A stretch of DNA of 64,000 nt, from positions 868,001 through 932,000 of the forward strand of contig JAACJM010000004.1 of the NCBI GenBank assembly GCA_013368315.1. The letters run 5' to 3'. The notes beneath the pieces were generated by a model. It was given only the letters and a program-made list of their open reading frames with translations, ran no database searches and had not been told where the DNA came from. This DNA is from Tetrapyrgos nigripes. Taxonomy: Eukaryota; Basidiomycota; Agaricomycetes; Agaricales; Campanellaceae. The first letter of the stretch is position 1. Each line of letters opens with the position of its first letter. Made by a program: the position numbers and the translations under genes. This document shows, in pieces, positions 12,901 to 24,752 of this stretch.

Positions 12901-13154
12901 TCAATTCTCCAGGGCATGGGTCTGGCACTGGTTCTGGTGGAGGATCGGGAGTGACCTCTCCTACCGCTGTTCACGACCCTAGCTCAAGCATGGTGACTTA
13001 CCACCAGGCACCACGAAATACTACATCGAATCACAGCACACATCCTGGATATCTCGATTTCAATGTACAAGGAGGCTCAGGTTCAGTCATGGGACACACT
13101 AACTCCCCGGATGGTTGTGCGCAATTTGCGGACAGCGGTGCGTACTATCATTGA
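9974..13154 (+). CDS. Zn2Cys6 (GAL4-type) transcription factor
   Basis: Seven exons (9974-10153, 10198-10283, 10339-10892, 10987-11191, 11266-11689, 11757-11775, 11836-13154) join in phase to 928 residues. At about residues 36-70 there is a complete binuclear zinc cluster, CGACRMRRVRC followed by CSNCNERGLKC, with spacing C-x2-C-x6-C-x15-C-x2-C-x6-C; the first intron splits it. A fungal transcription-factor middle region follows: aromatic FFSSAFWHSFSLQRPILDP, then SLLAMLLVVWAASFG, then ARIFWYAYMQEGITIGMRGG, where the last part is typical of the PF04082 class. Exon 6 is only 19 nt. The C-terminal 250 residues are Ser/Thr/Gly/Pro-rich with little order, as expected for an activation region. It acts in the nucleus. 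The target pathway cannot be told; resemblance to XlnR-type regulators is only a guess. Confidence 0.88.
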
Positions 13155-16100
13155 GCGGCTTTTCCTTCTACCGGATTCTTTCTTCTATTGCTTTCGTCTA
13201 CTCTTTCCGTTTTCAATTGCTATGGACCCGTCACTATGTGTAATTTGAAGGTCGCGTTATTTTCTTCGACTTATACCTACTTCTCTGCCCCTTGTCTTAC
13301 TAATACCGATGCTTTTCCAAAAAGAAGCTATTTTCTTCTGCTCCTTGTTTCTTGTTTCCTGATTCGCTATCACGTTGCTGTTTGGACTGGCTTAAATTTT
13401 ATCTCGAGTTATCGGCACTGGCGCCAAGGACTATACTTATATCCCTATTTCTTTATTACATACACAGATTGACTTTAGTAATATCTCTACGTACTGTTCT
13501 AGACTGGCATCATCTAACATTGTCTCATGAGCTCTTCCGACCTCCTCTCCTTCATGCTCATTGCACATTAGTATAGTTTTTATTCTTATCTGTATAAAAT
13601 TAGCTGTATACTTCGAGTGCTTCATAATACAACCGCGTAGGGTGTTCTAAATCAAAATAGTGCATAATTCGACGAAGCCGACTCAATCAATCTGTACAGA
13701 ATACACCCCCTGGGAATCTTGAGAAGTGTTAAAACTGAGATTTCTTACTAAGCACACGTCGGGGCGAAGCCCCGACCGAGCGAGGGCTCGTTGAATAACT
13801 TCAATAAGTCGTAACCCACTTCCATGTGGTCAGTGAACAATGAACTTTACAGAAATCGGGCAGATGTGTTATATAGAAGCATTAAGTTGAAACACAATTA
13901 GAGGGCGTTAAGAATGCATATGCTTCTACCTGCCTACCTTCGCAACGAACAGGTCTTGATATCAGCATCCGATGTCTTTGAGAAGCAGTAGCAGTGCGAA
14001 TGACATACATACGTACAGATCTGAATTAAGACAGTCGTTCTGGAACATAACGACAAAATTGAAAAACCGGTGGTAAACGCAAGGTAAACGCACTCTTCGA
14101 TCTATTCAGACCATCTGTTGATTTCAAATCAAGCTTTGATCATAACGCATTTGAAATATTTGCTCTAGACGTCAAGTTGGGTTTGTGGCAACTTGTAGTG
14201 CAAGCGAGGAGGCATTCGAGTTCGAGAAAAGTTGCGACCAACAGCGTTGTCGAGATGAAGAAGAATAAAAGACGGGTGTAATAATTTGTCTAGTAGACCG
14301 TACTAGAACGTAAAGTTGACGCGAACGACCACCCGAAAAACATGGGATTAACCGTTTCAAGAAGACTGTCACAGGTGCGGAATCGAAGGCCGAAGAAATT
14401 CTTGTACTGACCATGCGTCTTTGTGGAGTTCGATAATTATTCGATTTCAAACAGCTTGCAAGAGCAAGGCTAATCGCTGTGACAGAAGCCGTGTAAGTAC
14501 ACAACGGGAGAACTGGTGGACGTTGAAGTCTCGGTGGCGCAGTGATACGATTGATGTCCCTCCGTGAGGAAGACGTTCTAGATGTAGAACATTTCTCATG
14601 AAGAGATCCGAATGACTTTGCTGAAAGAAGAAATTGCGATCAAAAACTTTAGTCAAATTTCCCAAGAAGTTGGGTCAGAAACTGACGGTGGCTCCCTTTC
14701 GAACATCGAAGCTCATCAAGATGGAAACGAGTTCTTCACAAGGACAAGGTAGACAAATCCCTCCGAGTCTAGACGCTAGATTACATCTCCAATAGTATGC
14801 AATGGGGTTCTCATTGACATCGAGTACCTAAGTAGTTATTCAAGCAAAAGGGGCAACGTTACGAGAACTCGGAGAAGCAGGAGACACTGGTTCGAGGAGG
14901 GGCAAGCTCGTTGCCGGTCAACCTCATTCCGAGATAAGATTTGAAGGCTGGGGGAAGCAAGAATATCAAGCAGAAGCTTTACAATGAGCGGCTGAGTCTG
15001 AGTCCGCAGCCTACAACAGACTGAGTACAGGATTTTTAAAAAGTTACAGATGCCAGCTAGGAGAACGACGGCCTGACAGTCATGTATTCACGAGCAAGGT
15101 GTGCAAAAACATGTCGGACAAAAGGGCCTTTTGTTTCACAGGCCGTCAATGTAAAGACAATGAGAAGGATGCCACCACGGATTTCTCCGGAACAACAAGG
15201 ATTCGAATCTAAGCCGAAATCAGCAACTCGACCAATCTAGAGATGGAAAAGGATTCGAGGGCTCCTGAGAAACGGCTCCTCTTCATAGCTGAGGGGATTG
15301 ACCCGCTTTTTTTGAACATTGGACATCCAGAAAGTTCGAGGGCATAGATTTGACTCCTCTTTCGACAGCATGGACTAACTCGCCACTTGGATCGAGCATA
15401 TTTCCGCACGAGAAAAATTAGAGCGTATTTCTTAGTTGAAATTGACCTAGTGTCTGCGGACGCAGGCAGAAATCTGCTAAGAGCGTGATAGCCATGCCGT
15501 GAAATCTCCGTCGCTGACTCCTTAAGACTGCTCAGTTATCTGATGGAAAGCAAAAAGCAAACCGACGCGGGAGGAGCAATGTGACATTTGGTATGCGTAG
15601 ATCTCTATGGTTCGATGCCAGTGGCCCAGTGCCAGCTCAGACCAAGTTGACGACCATTGTCCACCACGCGCATGAAGGCTTGTTCCTCTGGTGGCGTCTG
15701 CTGTGAAGAGTCTAATTGTCATGCTGCAAAGCCGATTTCATCGTGAAGAATACTACACTGGAGAGCTTTTCTGGGACTGCCACAAATGCTAACCTAGAGT
15801 AGTATATCACCATAGCAGCACCATCGACCTAGCTAGAAATCACAGATTAGTGGAAGAGAACCAGAAAATAGGCTGATGAAAAACAAATACAGACTCGATT
15901 TATGGTGCTAGAAGCAAAAATAAGACAAAGAAACACAACGGACTCCATGACCGTGTCGATTGGAGCTGAAAGATCGGGGAGCCGAATTGTGCATCCTCCA
16001 TTGACAAGTAAAAGTCTCGTGGTCCTATGGTCGCACAGGTATTGCAGGAATTTTTCACATTGGACGATGGGGATCAACGGTAGCATGAGGTGCAAGTGGG

Positions 16101-18076
16101 ATCAGAGCTCGACTCGGAGCTTCCAAACGAGGTTCCGAACACAGGAGGTTAGTCAAATAAAGTGTCTGCAGAAAATGATTAATTCGAGGCGTGCAAATAG
16201 CGCCGTAGGAACTGGAAGCAAAGGGTATCAGATTACGCCCGAGTACAATCCTGAGTTACGGTTCATAAACTATAATGCGAGGGTCACAGGTGGCCAAGGA
16301 TAGATACATCCAGCGGCTTCTTCTAGGAAATGAAAATCATGAACTACGGAACTGCAGTTGACACCAATCGGAGCTGACTAGGGTTTAGATAACAATGGAT
16401 TCTTTCCACAGGAGAGCTGGAATCAAAGGTGACACGACGCACGTATAGGATGATGAGATCAAGAAGGAGTCTAATAATTGGCACGGAAGGCGGGCAGCTG
16501 CCGCGACGCCTACTGCTGTAAATTCCAATGGACCAAGCCGACCCCTACAATGTTCCTTGCCGGTTCCGACGACCTGGTGCTCGATCTGGCCGGCACAAAA
16601 AAATTTGGTAGGGACGCGGAGCCACCAACGAGGCAATTGAGGGATCAAAGATGTACACAAGCCTAGAAGAGTCTGATAAGTCAAACTGTATGTTGTGGAT
16701 GGAAGTCAGGTCCGCGGTGGACTCGGAGAAGGCTTTGAGAAACCTGCTTAGCAGTTGTGGTAGACCCGGAAGAAGACGGATTGAGGGTGCTCTCAGTCAG
16801 ATTGACGCCACGCGAAAGTGATACGTGCTCATATAAAAACATACCTCTGCAGTGGCCTCGGATACAATTGGTCGTCTTTAGGCCGGCCAAAATTATCCGC
16901 TAAGAAGGACGCCGTCGAGTAATAAGTCCGCTAGACTGTTGAGTGCCACTGATTTCGCTACAAACTTGAGGTCTTGATGCTGCGTGGAGAAGCCACTATG
17001 AGGGCAAGAGATCTCATGAAATGCTTGAAGATGAGAGATACCTTACCCGGAGGACATGTGGTAAGTCAGGTCGATCCAGGAACGGCGGAGCAAGAGTATC
17101 ATTTGTGGAACCCAAAGCAGGGTTGGAATCTGTGATGTGATCCAAGGGTCTTTTCCAAAAACTCGGTCCGATTGTAAAAAAAAAAAACGGAAGGTAAAAG
17201 CGGTACCGATTGGCTTTGCAGAAAGGACCATATAGGGAAGCGAGTAGTCTCTAATGAGAACTCAACAAAAGTGGAAGGAATTAGCGCTTCTGAAGGGAAG
17301 CAAGGGATATGGTGTGGGTTTACCTGCGCCAGAAGAAGACAAATCGTGGGCTTCATCAACCAGCCATATCCCCGAATTGCAGAAACGATGAGAATAAACA
17401 GTACAAATGACTCACTGTGTAGGGATACACTCTGCCAGGTACCTTCAGTTGCCAAATTGCGCACCATATGTATCATCGATGAGGACAATAAGCAAGTAGC
17501 TCCTCGGAAACGAACAAATTTGAAGGAATTAAAAGCATTAAAAAAAGCCATGAAAGGAGCCAATGGCACGGTATCTGTCTGTCCGATTATAGTCACTAGA
17601 ATCGAGTAAGGGCATCCAATAATTGGGACTTAAAATGAAACGTACAAGGTCAGATGAGCCACGGCTCTCAAAAGGCACGCTTTGCGATACTGATAATAAA
17701 ATACTTTTAAACTGTTAACTCCTGTCCGGCGGCGTCAGTGCAACCCTCCTTGGCAGAGGTGAGTATTCGACTGAGACTGCGATTGGGTTTTCAACATTAG
17801 CTCCGAATTGATGACATCATATTGAGAGAATACGCATACGGTCGGTTGAAGGCATTCTGCTAACAAGGATCTTCGTATAGGCTACCTTGAGCAAGGATAC
17901 AAGGCGATGCACTCAAAGCTGCAAAGTCGACAAGAAAAAACTTGAAGCAAGTGGCTGACGATGCCGAAAAGGCATCCGTTTACACGTGACATGGCGGCAC
18001 GCGTGTACTCTGCACTGCAACGACCTGAGCGCTGCTTGCCTTCTGAATCTCCAACTGACCCTCCCGCCACTTTACG
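13155..18076. other. Gene-poor stretch of about 4.9 kb
   Basis: I see no gene model I can support. Open frames of 60-165 codons (for example around 14172-14665, 15902-16303 and 17099-17609) have no family motif and no coherent splicing. The plus strand is purine-rich for much of 14.7-17.6 kb. This could be the trace of an old element, but I found no long terminal repeats and no recognisable transposase or reverse-transcriptase motif. One GC-rich hairpin is listed separately. Confidence 0.45.
13758..13790. repeat. Paired GC-rich hairpins
   Basis: Bases 13758-13776 form a perfect 8-bp stem with a 3-nt loop (gtcggggc gaa gccccgac). Immediately after it, cgag...ctcg pairs over a short loop. The GC content stands out sharply from the AT-richer surroundings. 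Confidence 0.6.
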
Positions 18077-19116
18077 ATGCATACGAGCGAATACGACTAT
18101 CTCTTCAAACTTCTCCTCATCGGCGACTCTGGCGTCGGCAAGGTATGTCACTGTCCAGTCAGCCCATCCCCAACATTGACTCCTTTCTGCTCTTAGTCTT
18201 GCTTGCTTCTTCGTTTCGCAGACGATACATACACCGAGAGCTACATCAGTACCATTGGTGTCGACTTCAAGATTCGAACAATTGAGCTAGAGGGCAAGAC
18301 AGTGAAGCTGCAGATTGTGAGTGTCCTCTTTTTCACTTGTTTCATGCCACGTTTTCTTCTTTCTCAAGTCAGCGCTGGAACGAGAATAGTGGCTAGTCGC
18401 TTTTAGCGTGTTGTATACTTTTTCCTTGATCTGGTTACTGAAGAATACTTTCTTTTCTTTCTTTCAAATGTACAGTGGGATACAGCGGGTGAGTCCTTAG
18501 GTCTGTCCATGACTCATACATACCTCATACCCTGCCTCTAGGCCAGGAGCGATTCAGGACCATTACATCTTCATACTACCGTGGGGCTCATGGTATCATT
18601 GTTGTTTATGATGTCACAGACAATGGTAGCGACCGTTTTCATTGTAAGATAGCTTCGTATACTGATTTTATTCCTCGCAGACACTTTCACAAACGTGAAG
18701 CAATGGCTCCAGGAGATCGACCGTTATGCATCTGAGGGTGTTAACAAACTGCTTGTTGGAAACAAGTCGGATCTGACGGGCAAGAAAGTTGTAGAGTACA
18801 GTGTTGCCAAGGTGCGTTGGATTCTCATAATCCTTTTTCACGCTTTTGACATTACATCAGGAATTCGCCGACCAATTGAGCATTCCTTTCCTTGAGACTT
18901 CAGCTAAGAATGCCACCAATGTCGAGCAAGCTTTCTTGACCATGGCTAAGCAGATCAAGGACAGGTGCGTCTTTCATTGTCGATTTCGCTCAGGGTATGC
19001 CTAACTCTGGATGGTTCAGGATGGGTTCTACAACGACAGCACCGGGCGCAGGGAAGTCGACGGTTGTCACCCCTGGACAGAGCGTCCAACAGCAGCAGTC
19101 TGGTAGCTGCTGCTAA
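18077..19116 (+). CDS. YPT1: Rab1-type small GTPase Ypt1
   Basis: Seven exons (18077-18142, 18197-18316, 18476-18488, 18542-18625, 18681-18811, 18861-18964, 19020-19116) join in phase to 204 residues. All GTPase motifs are present: GDSGVGKS (P-loop), [16 protein letters not shown] (effector region), WDTAGQERFR (switch II), GNKSDL (guanine specificity) and ETSAKN. The C-terminus GSCC is the double-geranylgeranylation signal. Rab1/Ypt1 controls ER-to-Golgi transport and early autophagy membranes. Exon 3 is only 13 nt and codes for the start of the WDTAG motif. The start [16 protein letters not shown] matches the family N-terminus exactly. It stands alone between two gene-poor stretches. BET4, the alpha subunit of the enzyme that would prenylate it, lies about 29 kb downstream. 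Confidence 0.96.
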
Positions 19117-19433
19117 GCTCTTTCGGCTAGGATCAGTTTTCCGTCCACTACTGTTCGGTTCTACTTATATCACTCTACACACTGCTATTTGATGGACTTT
19201 TTCACGCGTGCCCATTCTCCCAACCATCTTCCTCCCGCTCTTTTTCTATGGTTATATTCGAGCTGAGCACATCCTCCATTAGATTATGGGGCTTTGTTTC
19301 CTGTGTGAATATATAGCTTTAGCTTTCACTTCCTATGCATGTCTAGGTTATCCTTTCACAAGTTCTGTTCTCTTGCATATAGCTTAATATCATTTCCATG
19401 TCCACTTTCGTGCACTTGAGATCAGGATAGAAA

Positions 19434-19574
19434 TCACGCCGAAAATACAAAAATATCCGCTCGGCAGAAAGGCGTACAGAAACACATTTTTGTACAGATA
19501 TAAGATATATATATCTGTACAATAATGTCTATCGATCTATCCGTCGAGCGGATATTTTTGTCTTTTCGGCGTGA
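19434..19574. mobile_element. MITE-like foldback element
   Basis: The two ends are inverted repeats of 30 nt with a single mismatch. The left arm begins tcacgccgaaaatacaaa at 19434, and the right arm ends gtcttttcggcgtga at 19574. The centre is itself a perfect 13-bp stem, ttgtacagatata (19490-19502) pairing with tatatctgtacaa (19510-19522) over a 7-nt loop. There is no open frame. If the repeat is trimmed by one base at each end, both flanks read AAT, a possible 3-bp target duplication of the kind made by PIF/Harbinger elements. It lies about 320 bp past the YPT1 stop. Confidence 0.75.
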
Positions 19575-22463
19575 ATGGTCCAAATAAAAGTTCCTTGTCA
19601 TCAGCTTGCAAACTGTTGCTTCACCTCTGCGTCATGCATGATGTATTCAGACACTTATCATCTCCTCGGTCTCGTCCATCCAGGAAATAGCGGCAATCAT
19701 CCCGTGGCTAGGACTCCCAACTGTGTCCTGCTCGGGACTGTCTAGAGACTGATGTAGAGAGGTGCAATTCTTCTGGCGTTAAAGCTCTTACTGATTAAAT
19801 ACTGACAACCTCCAGCATCACGAAGGCTGGAAGATACCTCCGACAAATACATAGCCTTTATGTGCTCTGGAGCACCATAAATATCGTCAAGTTACAACGG
19901 GTCACTAGTACTGACATTGACTTGGAATTGTTCTACAGAATACGAGATGAATGCACATGGCGCCCAAAATCATGTTTCCTGTGCCGTTTTCTACAACATG
20001 TGAAGTGTCTGATGAACTGCTGCTGTTCTGCCTCAATTTCCAGCTCGACGTCTCCGAAAATTCTATTATTATGACTATCATTCTATGCTCTCATTGCAAT
20101 CTCATTGTCGGGCTGGAGCCATCACAGGAGCCATCACACGACCGGGATTTCAGAGATATGTGGTTGAATGGAAAGTAACAACTCGTTCAAGTATGTATTC
20201 CGCCTCCTGCCGCCTCCTTGTCTCTGAGTCCAGTTCTCGAAAAGCTCACTAGTGGGTATGGAAGAACAAGTTCATTCTCCCGGCGATTCCTTTCTTCAGC
20301 ATGTCTATCAAAAGGACTTTCTCGACCCCTCGACATCAAAAGCCTAAGGCTCGGAGGAAATTTTGGCGCGTTTCTTAGTACGCCGCGGGACATGGAACTA
20401 CCCCCTCCGGCCTTCAAGCTTAATACATGCAGACGCATCTCTCGGGACTCTGAATACTGTGCGGTACCTGGCAGTGCAGATACTTGATACATCTGGCTCA
20501 ACACAACCATATCTCTTCCTCCCTACTTCTCCGGGAAGATTTCTGTTGTCAACTCGCAAGAGAATGTCCCTGAAGCTGTTCATGAAGCTCTCAGTTCCGT
20601 GCTGTTCCTTGATTTAAAGTACTGCTTGCATTCTAGGAGCCCGCTGGGCCCGGGTACACCATGCCAATAGCTATCCTTTCGAATGACTATTTTGCGATAC
20701 GCTAGCCGTTCCAAAAAAATGCGAAAGGAGACTCGTTTGGCATGGGATGGCTTTCCCTTCAAGCTGTGAACCTTTCTACACGTACATCTCTGGTCCAGGC
20801 TCATCAGCTCTCGTCCTAGCCCTGCAATAGGCGACTCCTCCCGGCCTCGTCAAGTCCAGGTATTGATGTTTGGTGAGAAGCGCCCCTGTTGGACCCGGGA
20901 TGACTGAGCCATTTGCGCTCTGTCCATTCTCATTAGCAACCATTTTCTTGAAAACGCGCGCAGACTATTGAAACGCCAGGTATTGTGGTTCTCCGTCTAA
21001 TACAGTAAGTCGTTGTCACTACAATTCTTCTCAGTACAGGTCGCTGGTGTACCTCCGAAGGATCGGTGCCAAGGTCCCTCCATACCAATATCTCGAAGTT
21101 CTTCTCAGAGCACGGCTTCAGTAATGTGGATCTCGGTTTGTCTCCATGGCAGTCGGAACGCACCAATCCTCGTCTCACTGCTCGCGTTTCGCTTTCGGAT
21201 GCAAACATCAAATCATCGATCTTAGGGATGTACAGGGACTACTGAAGTGAAGTGATTTTCATACTGCAGAATACAGTAGTGTGTTTTGGCTACTCGGCGA
21301 CTAGAACAAACCAAAAGCAAGCATGTGCGTTTTTCCGTTTTACCAGTCTTTTCCATCACCTTTCCATTGATACTGGCTGATCATCCAGCATCTTGGGGTC
21401 GCTGTACAATAAAATGATGTTAAACCTACGAGGAACAGCAGCTTCCCTTGTCATAGCGACGATGCAAGGCTTCTCATGCAACGCAAGGTGCTCACTTTAC
21501 GCCAAGTTTCTATGCCATTGTCGTTGCGTATCTTCATCACCACTTCTGTCCACGATTTTCTAGATGTCGCATATCTTCACTTCTGTGGTCACGTAGCCCG
21601 TGCGTATCATATCGGTGATAGCCCCATTCTCATACTGTGCATGCGGAGCAACGCACAAACAAGTAAGTCCTTGGCCAGAAGCTCGCTGGTCTCCATTGCC
21701 TTGGCTCTCTAGGACACGCCTTGACAGAGCAAGTCAATTTCATCGTACGTACCCCTCAGTATCATTCAGTCTAAGACTGATGGACGGTGTTTCAAGGATA
21801 GAGTTGATCCCAGTCAGTGTATGTAGAAACATGATTGTTGATCTCGCAACTTCAATCAGGGGACTTGTCATGATTCAGGAGGGATGAAGAGAAGCCCTTG
21901 TGACGCAGTTTTACTAACGGCAATTTTTGGATACTCGTCCATGAATCAGTCAGTCAAAAATCTAACGGTCGATTATACAGCCAAGTGGACGCACGTCGTC
22001 ACGCGTCACTCGTCGAACTGTCGGGCACGCGAGAAGAACTGAATTGGGGATGAATTCATTTTTGAGTCGTTATTGATTTCCCGCCAGATTCAATCAATTG
22101 ACTGATAGAAAATATATTTCTCGTTGATCTTCTACTACCACTAATTTTATTTGTTTTCTTCAGGAGAACCAGTGCATTTTTGTCACTCCCGCATTCACGT
22201 CCCGTTGGAAGGCTCCAACGGATAGTCTTGGGCATGGCAGTCAGCAGATAACTTGCTGTACTAGGGGTGTAGTCTCTTCCGACGGATTTTGCTATTCAGT
22301 TTGTCTTGTAAGTTGTGTCAAAAACAAAATGTATCAAGCACATCCACTACAGTCAATCTTCCGATGTGTGATGTACTTATCTCGCAGCATGTATGTCATC
22401 GTCCATCACCTCATACACCGTATCAGTTTCTGAGGCTATAGCCAAGACTCCGAGCGGAGCCTC

Positions 22464-22484
22464 ATTCAGGCCTGAGGCCTGAAT
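22464..22484. repeat. Perfect palindrome beside a second small hairpin
   Basis: The sequence attcaggcc tga ggcctgaat is a perfect 9-bp inverted repeat around a 3-nt centre. Directly upstream, ctccg ag cggag (22448-22459) forms a second perfect stem. The function is unknown. Confidence 0.55.
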
Positions 22485-23737
22485 AACCGCAGGCCCGCAG
22501 TATTCGCGAGTATTCGCATCTCGTATGTATGTAAACGGAAAATCCGAATTTCTGGGTTTCTCACCTGGGTGTGCGTCTTCATACTGGCTATTCCTTGGGT
22601 GTGACGAATGACACGTACATGTTGTTGAAGTTCTAATGATAATCATGAGCATGACGATGACAACGGAAAACGGGACTCCTAAACCTGCATACCTATACAA
22701 ATGCAGCACTGGATGGGGCGTGGTGGGGAAAAGGGTTCTTTACCAAGCAAGAGAACCACGATCGCTTCCTCGGCGATTGATTTTAATGCCACACGAATAC
22801 TCGGAAGAAACTCGCAAGGGATCAGGGTCAATGGCGCAGAAACTTGTGGGTTTGGAAACATCACGGTGGAGAGTCGGTTCTTGGAACATCATCGAACAAG
22901 CTCAAGGACAAAAATTGACGTGTGTGTGTATTCGAACACTTACTCATACATACGCGTGCGCCGGTAGCAGGGGAGAAGCGAGTTTCAGAAATCAGTGCCA
23001 TAAGGCGCCGTTGACCCTACATGGTCTCAGTCTGTAACACTGAACAGCACCTTCCGGCCCAAGACGTATTAGCCCGAAATTTGAGCAACGAGTACATCCG
23101 CACATCATTTTGGCACGAATCAAAGATCATCTAGCCTGATGGCGGACGCTCTGTCTCGAGACAAATTTAGATGTGGGTGTCCATAAGGATGCGGATGCGC
23201 TTGAATTGATTGACAAGAGAATTCTGCTAGGAGACCTGTTGCAACTGAGACCGTGCAGGGAGTCAAGACGTATAGGATTCGATGCAATACTTACCGCGCG
23301 ATGACGAAACATTAAATTGGGTCGGGCATGGTAGGCTTCATTGGAGATGTTGCATTAGAAACCATATTAACATTCTATGGACTAGTGGGTTCGATAACTG
23401 GAAATAAGGTCCATGTGTGAACAAGCTATGATACATGCAGCGGTGTAGAAGGTTCGTGCGACATTTACAGCAGGAATGTGTGCTGTAGCAGGTGTCACCT
23501 GGGCCGGGACACGAAGCTAAATCGCCCATGATAGGGAAGAGGATGCGATGGACGTAAGTATATACATTCATTCACTCCTAATGCATCCACAGCTCGACGA
23601 GATTGATTGGTGTAATCTCTGTGCTAATGATAGCGCGGGCATAGGATGGGACCGGATGAGTTGTACCCAGGTACGGAGGGCCAACCCCGAAGAACAGAGC
23701 ACGACCCAGAAGACGGGACGTGTGACAGAGTAAGAGC

Positions 23738-24222
23738 CTATCGCTGGGGATGGTACGGATGATGTGCTTTGCCGTAGTGGTGGTGCCTCGAACGGGTGGC
23801 TCCATGGTGCCGTGATGAGACGCTTGGTGGACGGGGAGGAGCAAATGAGGAATTGAGTGCCCGTCGCTTCTGCATGTGAAGTACGAAACGGTCAGAGTGA
23901 TCTGACTCGAGGTCACTTGTGCGTTTCCGTTTCGGTGGCCGCCGTGTATAGGGCGGGAATGAGAGATTCTCGTCCAGAGAAGGAAGCAGGTCAAACTGCA
24001 AGAACGTTGGTGAATGGTATGGCAAAGGCTTTGGTGCGACTAGAGGAGCGTCGCAGAAGACATGGAGAGATTGCGGCCGAGACGGTGGAGAGTACCAGAG
24101 GTCAGAGGCAATGGTATCTGTTGGAGAGGGCGGGACTAGTAAAGTAAGTACAATAGATGAAAGGAAAGAGAGAAATACGTACATGAGAATTGTGGCCAGC
24201 ACTGTTGAGGGTACAAGTCCAT
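23738..24222 (-). CDS. Small basic protein of unknown function
   Basis: Two exons (24222-24183 and 24135-23738) join in phase across a 47-nt intron (gtacgt...actag) to 145 residues starting MDLYPQQCWPQFS. The middle is Ser/Pro/Leu-rich. A basic RRPPKRKRT at about residues 85-93 looks like a nuclear localisation signal and is followed by an acidic-hydroxyl stretch. The C-terminus is His/Arg-rich. I recognise no domain. Support comes from the intron restoring a sensible start, from the divergent position opposite IMG2 (160 bp between start codons), and from the open frame being continuous. It may be wrong in detail. Confidence 0.5.
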
Positions 24223-24382
24223 GAAGGAGAAGGACTGCATGGGAAGTGGATATAGCGGTGGAATACATGGATGTGACTTTATATGAGGATGGTAGGTACT
24301 ACGATCCCAATTTGTATTCAGGGACTCAGCCTGTCACGCAGCACTTAAGACTAGCCGAGCGTTTCCACATCACCGCATTCTT

Positions 24383-24752
24383 ATGTTGTCTTCCCTCCGT
24401 CGCATTGCTTCGGCTTCCAAGCCTGTCTCCTACCCGTATTTTGTCAACAGAAACGGGAATGGCAGTTTACCCCTCTACACGGACATACGCAACGCTGGGA
24501 CTCGCTATCTAGTCCTACTGCGAAACGTCGACGGAAACGCCAACGTGAGTCCGTCAAGCGTGCCTTTTTTATGCATCTTCTCATATCTGGCACCAGGCCC
24601 TCGCCAAAGACATCTCAGAAACTCTTTTTCCGTCGAATTCCCCGGAGGCCGCGAGGCTCAAGATAAATGTCGTCCGTTCAAAGCATCTCGTCATTTCTGG
24701 TGGACAATGGAAAAACAACGTCTTGGAGTGGTTGATGAAAAAGGGCTTCTAG
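24383..24752 (+). CDS. IMG2: Mitochondrial large ribosomal subunit protein mL49 (Img2)
   Basis: Two exons (24383-24544, 24597-24752) give 105 residues. After a short basic presequence-like start (MLSSLRRIASASKP) comes YPYFVNRNGNGSLPLYTDIR, then NAGTRYLVLLRNVDGNA. Exon 2 has LAKDISETLFP and ends RSKHLVISGGQWKNNVLEWL followed by MKKGF. This is the mL49/Img2 family (PF05046), a component of the mitoribosomal large subunit. Length and both ends match the family. Confidence 0.9.

Larger units (their letters stand above)
19117..23737. other. Gene-poor stretch of about 4.6 kb
   Basis: This stretch contains the YPT1 3' flank, a foldback element at 19434-19574 and a perfect palindrome at 22464-22484. 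Around 22377-22865 the minus strand has two adjacent open frames, one with a hydrophobic segment (FSVVIVMLMIII). They might be exons of a small membrane protein, but no convincing splice model links them. The rest shows only short random-looking open frames. Confidence 0.45.

Noticed and set aside
15190..15225. tRNA B-box-like gattcgaatc
   Set aside because: No A-box at the right distance and no complementary acceptor stem.
15600..15625. tRNA B-box-like ggttcgatgcc
   Set aside because: Matches the B-box consensus, but there is no matching 5' acceptor strand or A-box about 50-60 bases upstream.
17099..17609. Long overlapping open frames on both strands near 17.1-17.6 kb
   Set aside because: Neither frame shows a family motif or splice partners. 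Overlap on opposite strands suggests chance.
22377..22865. Possible small membrane protein on the minus strand
   Set aside because: A hydrophobic segment and open frames exist, but no splice model gives a consistent protein.
23857..24147. Plus-strand open frame of 96 codons opposite the small basic protein
   Set aside because: It is the complement of the minus-strand gene, which has a better start and intron.
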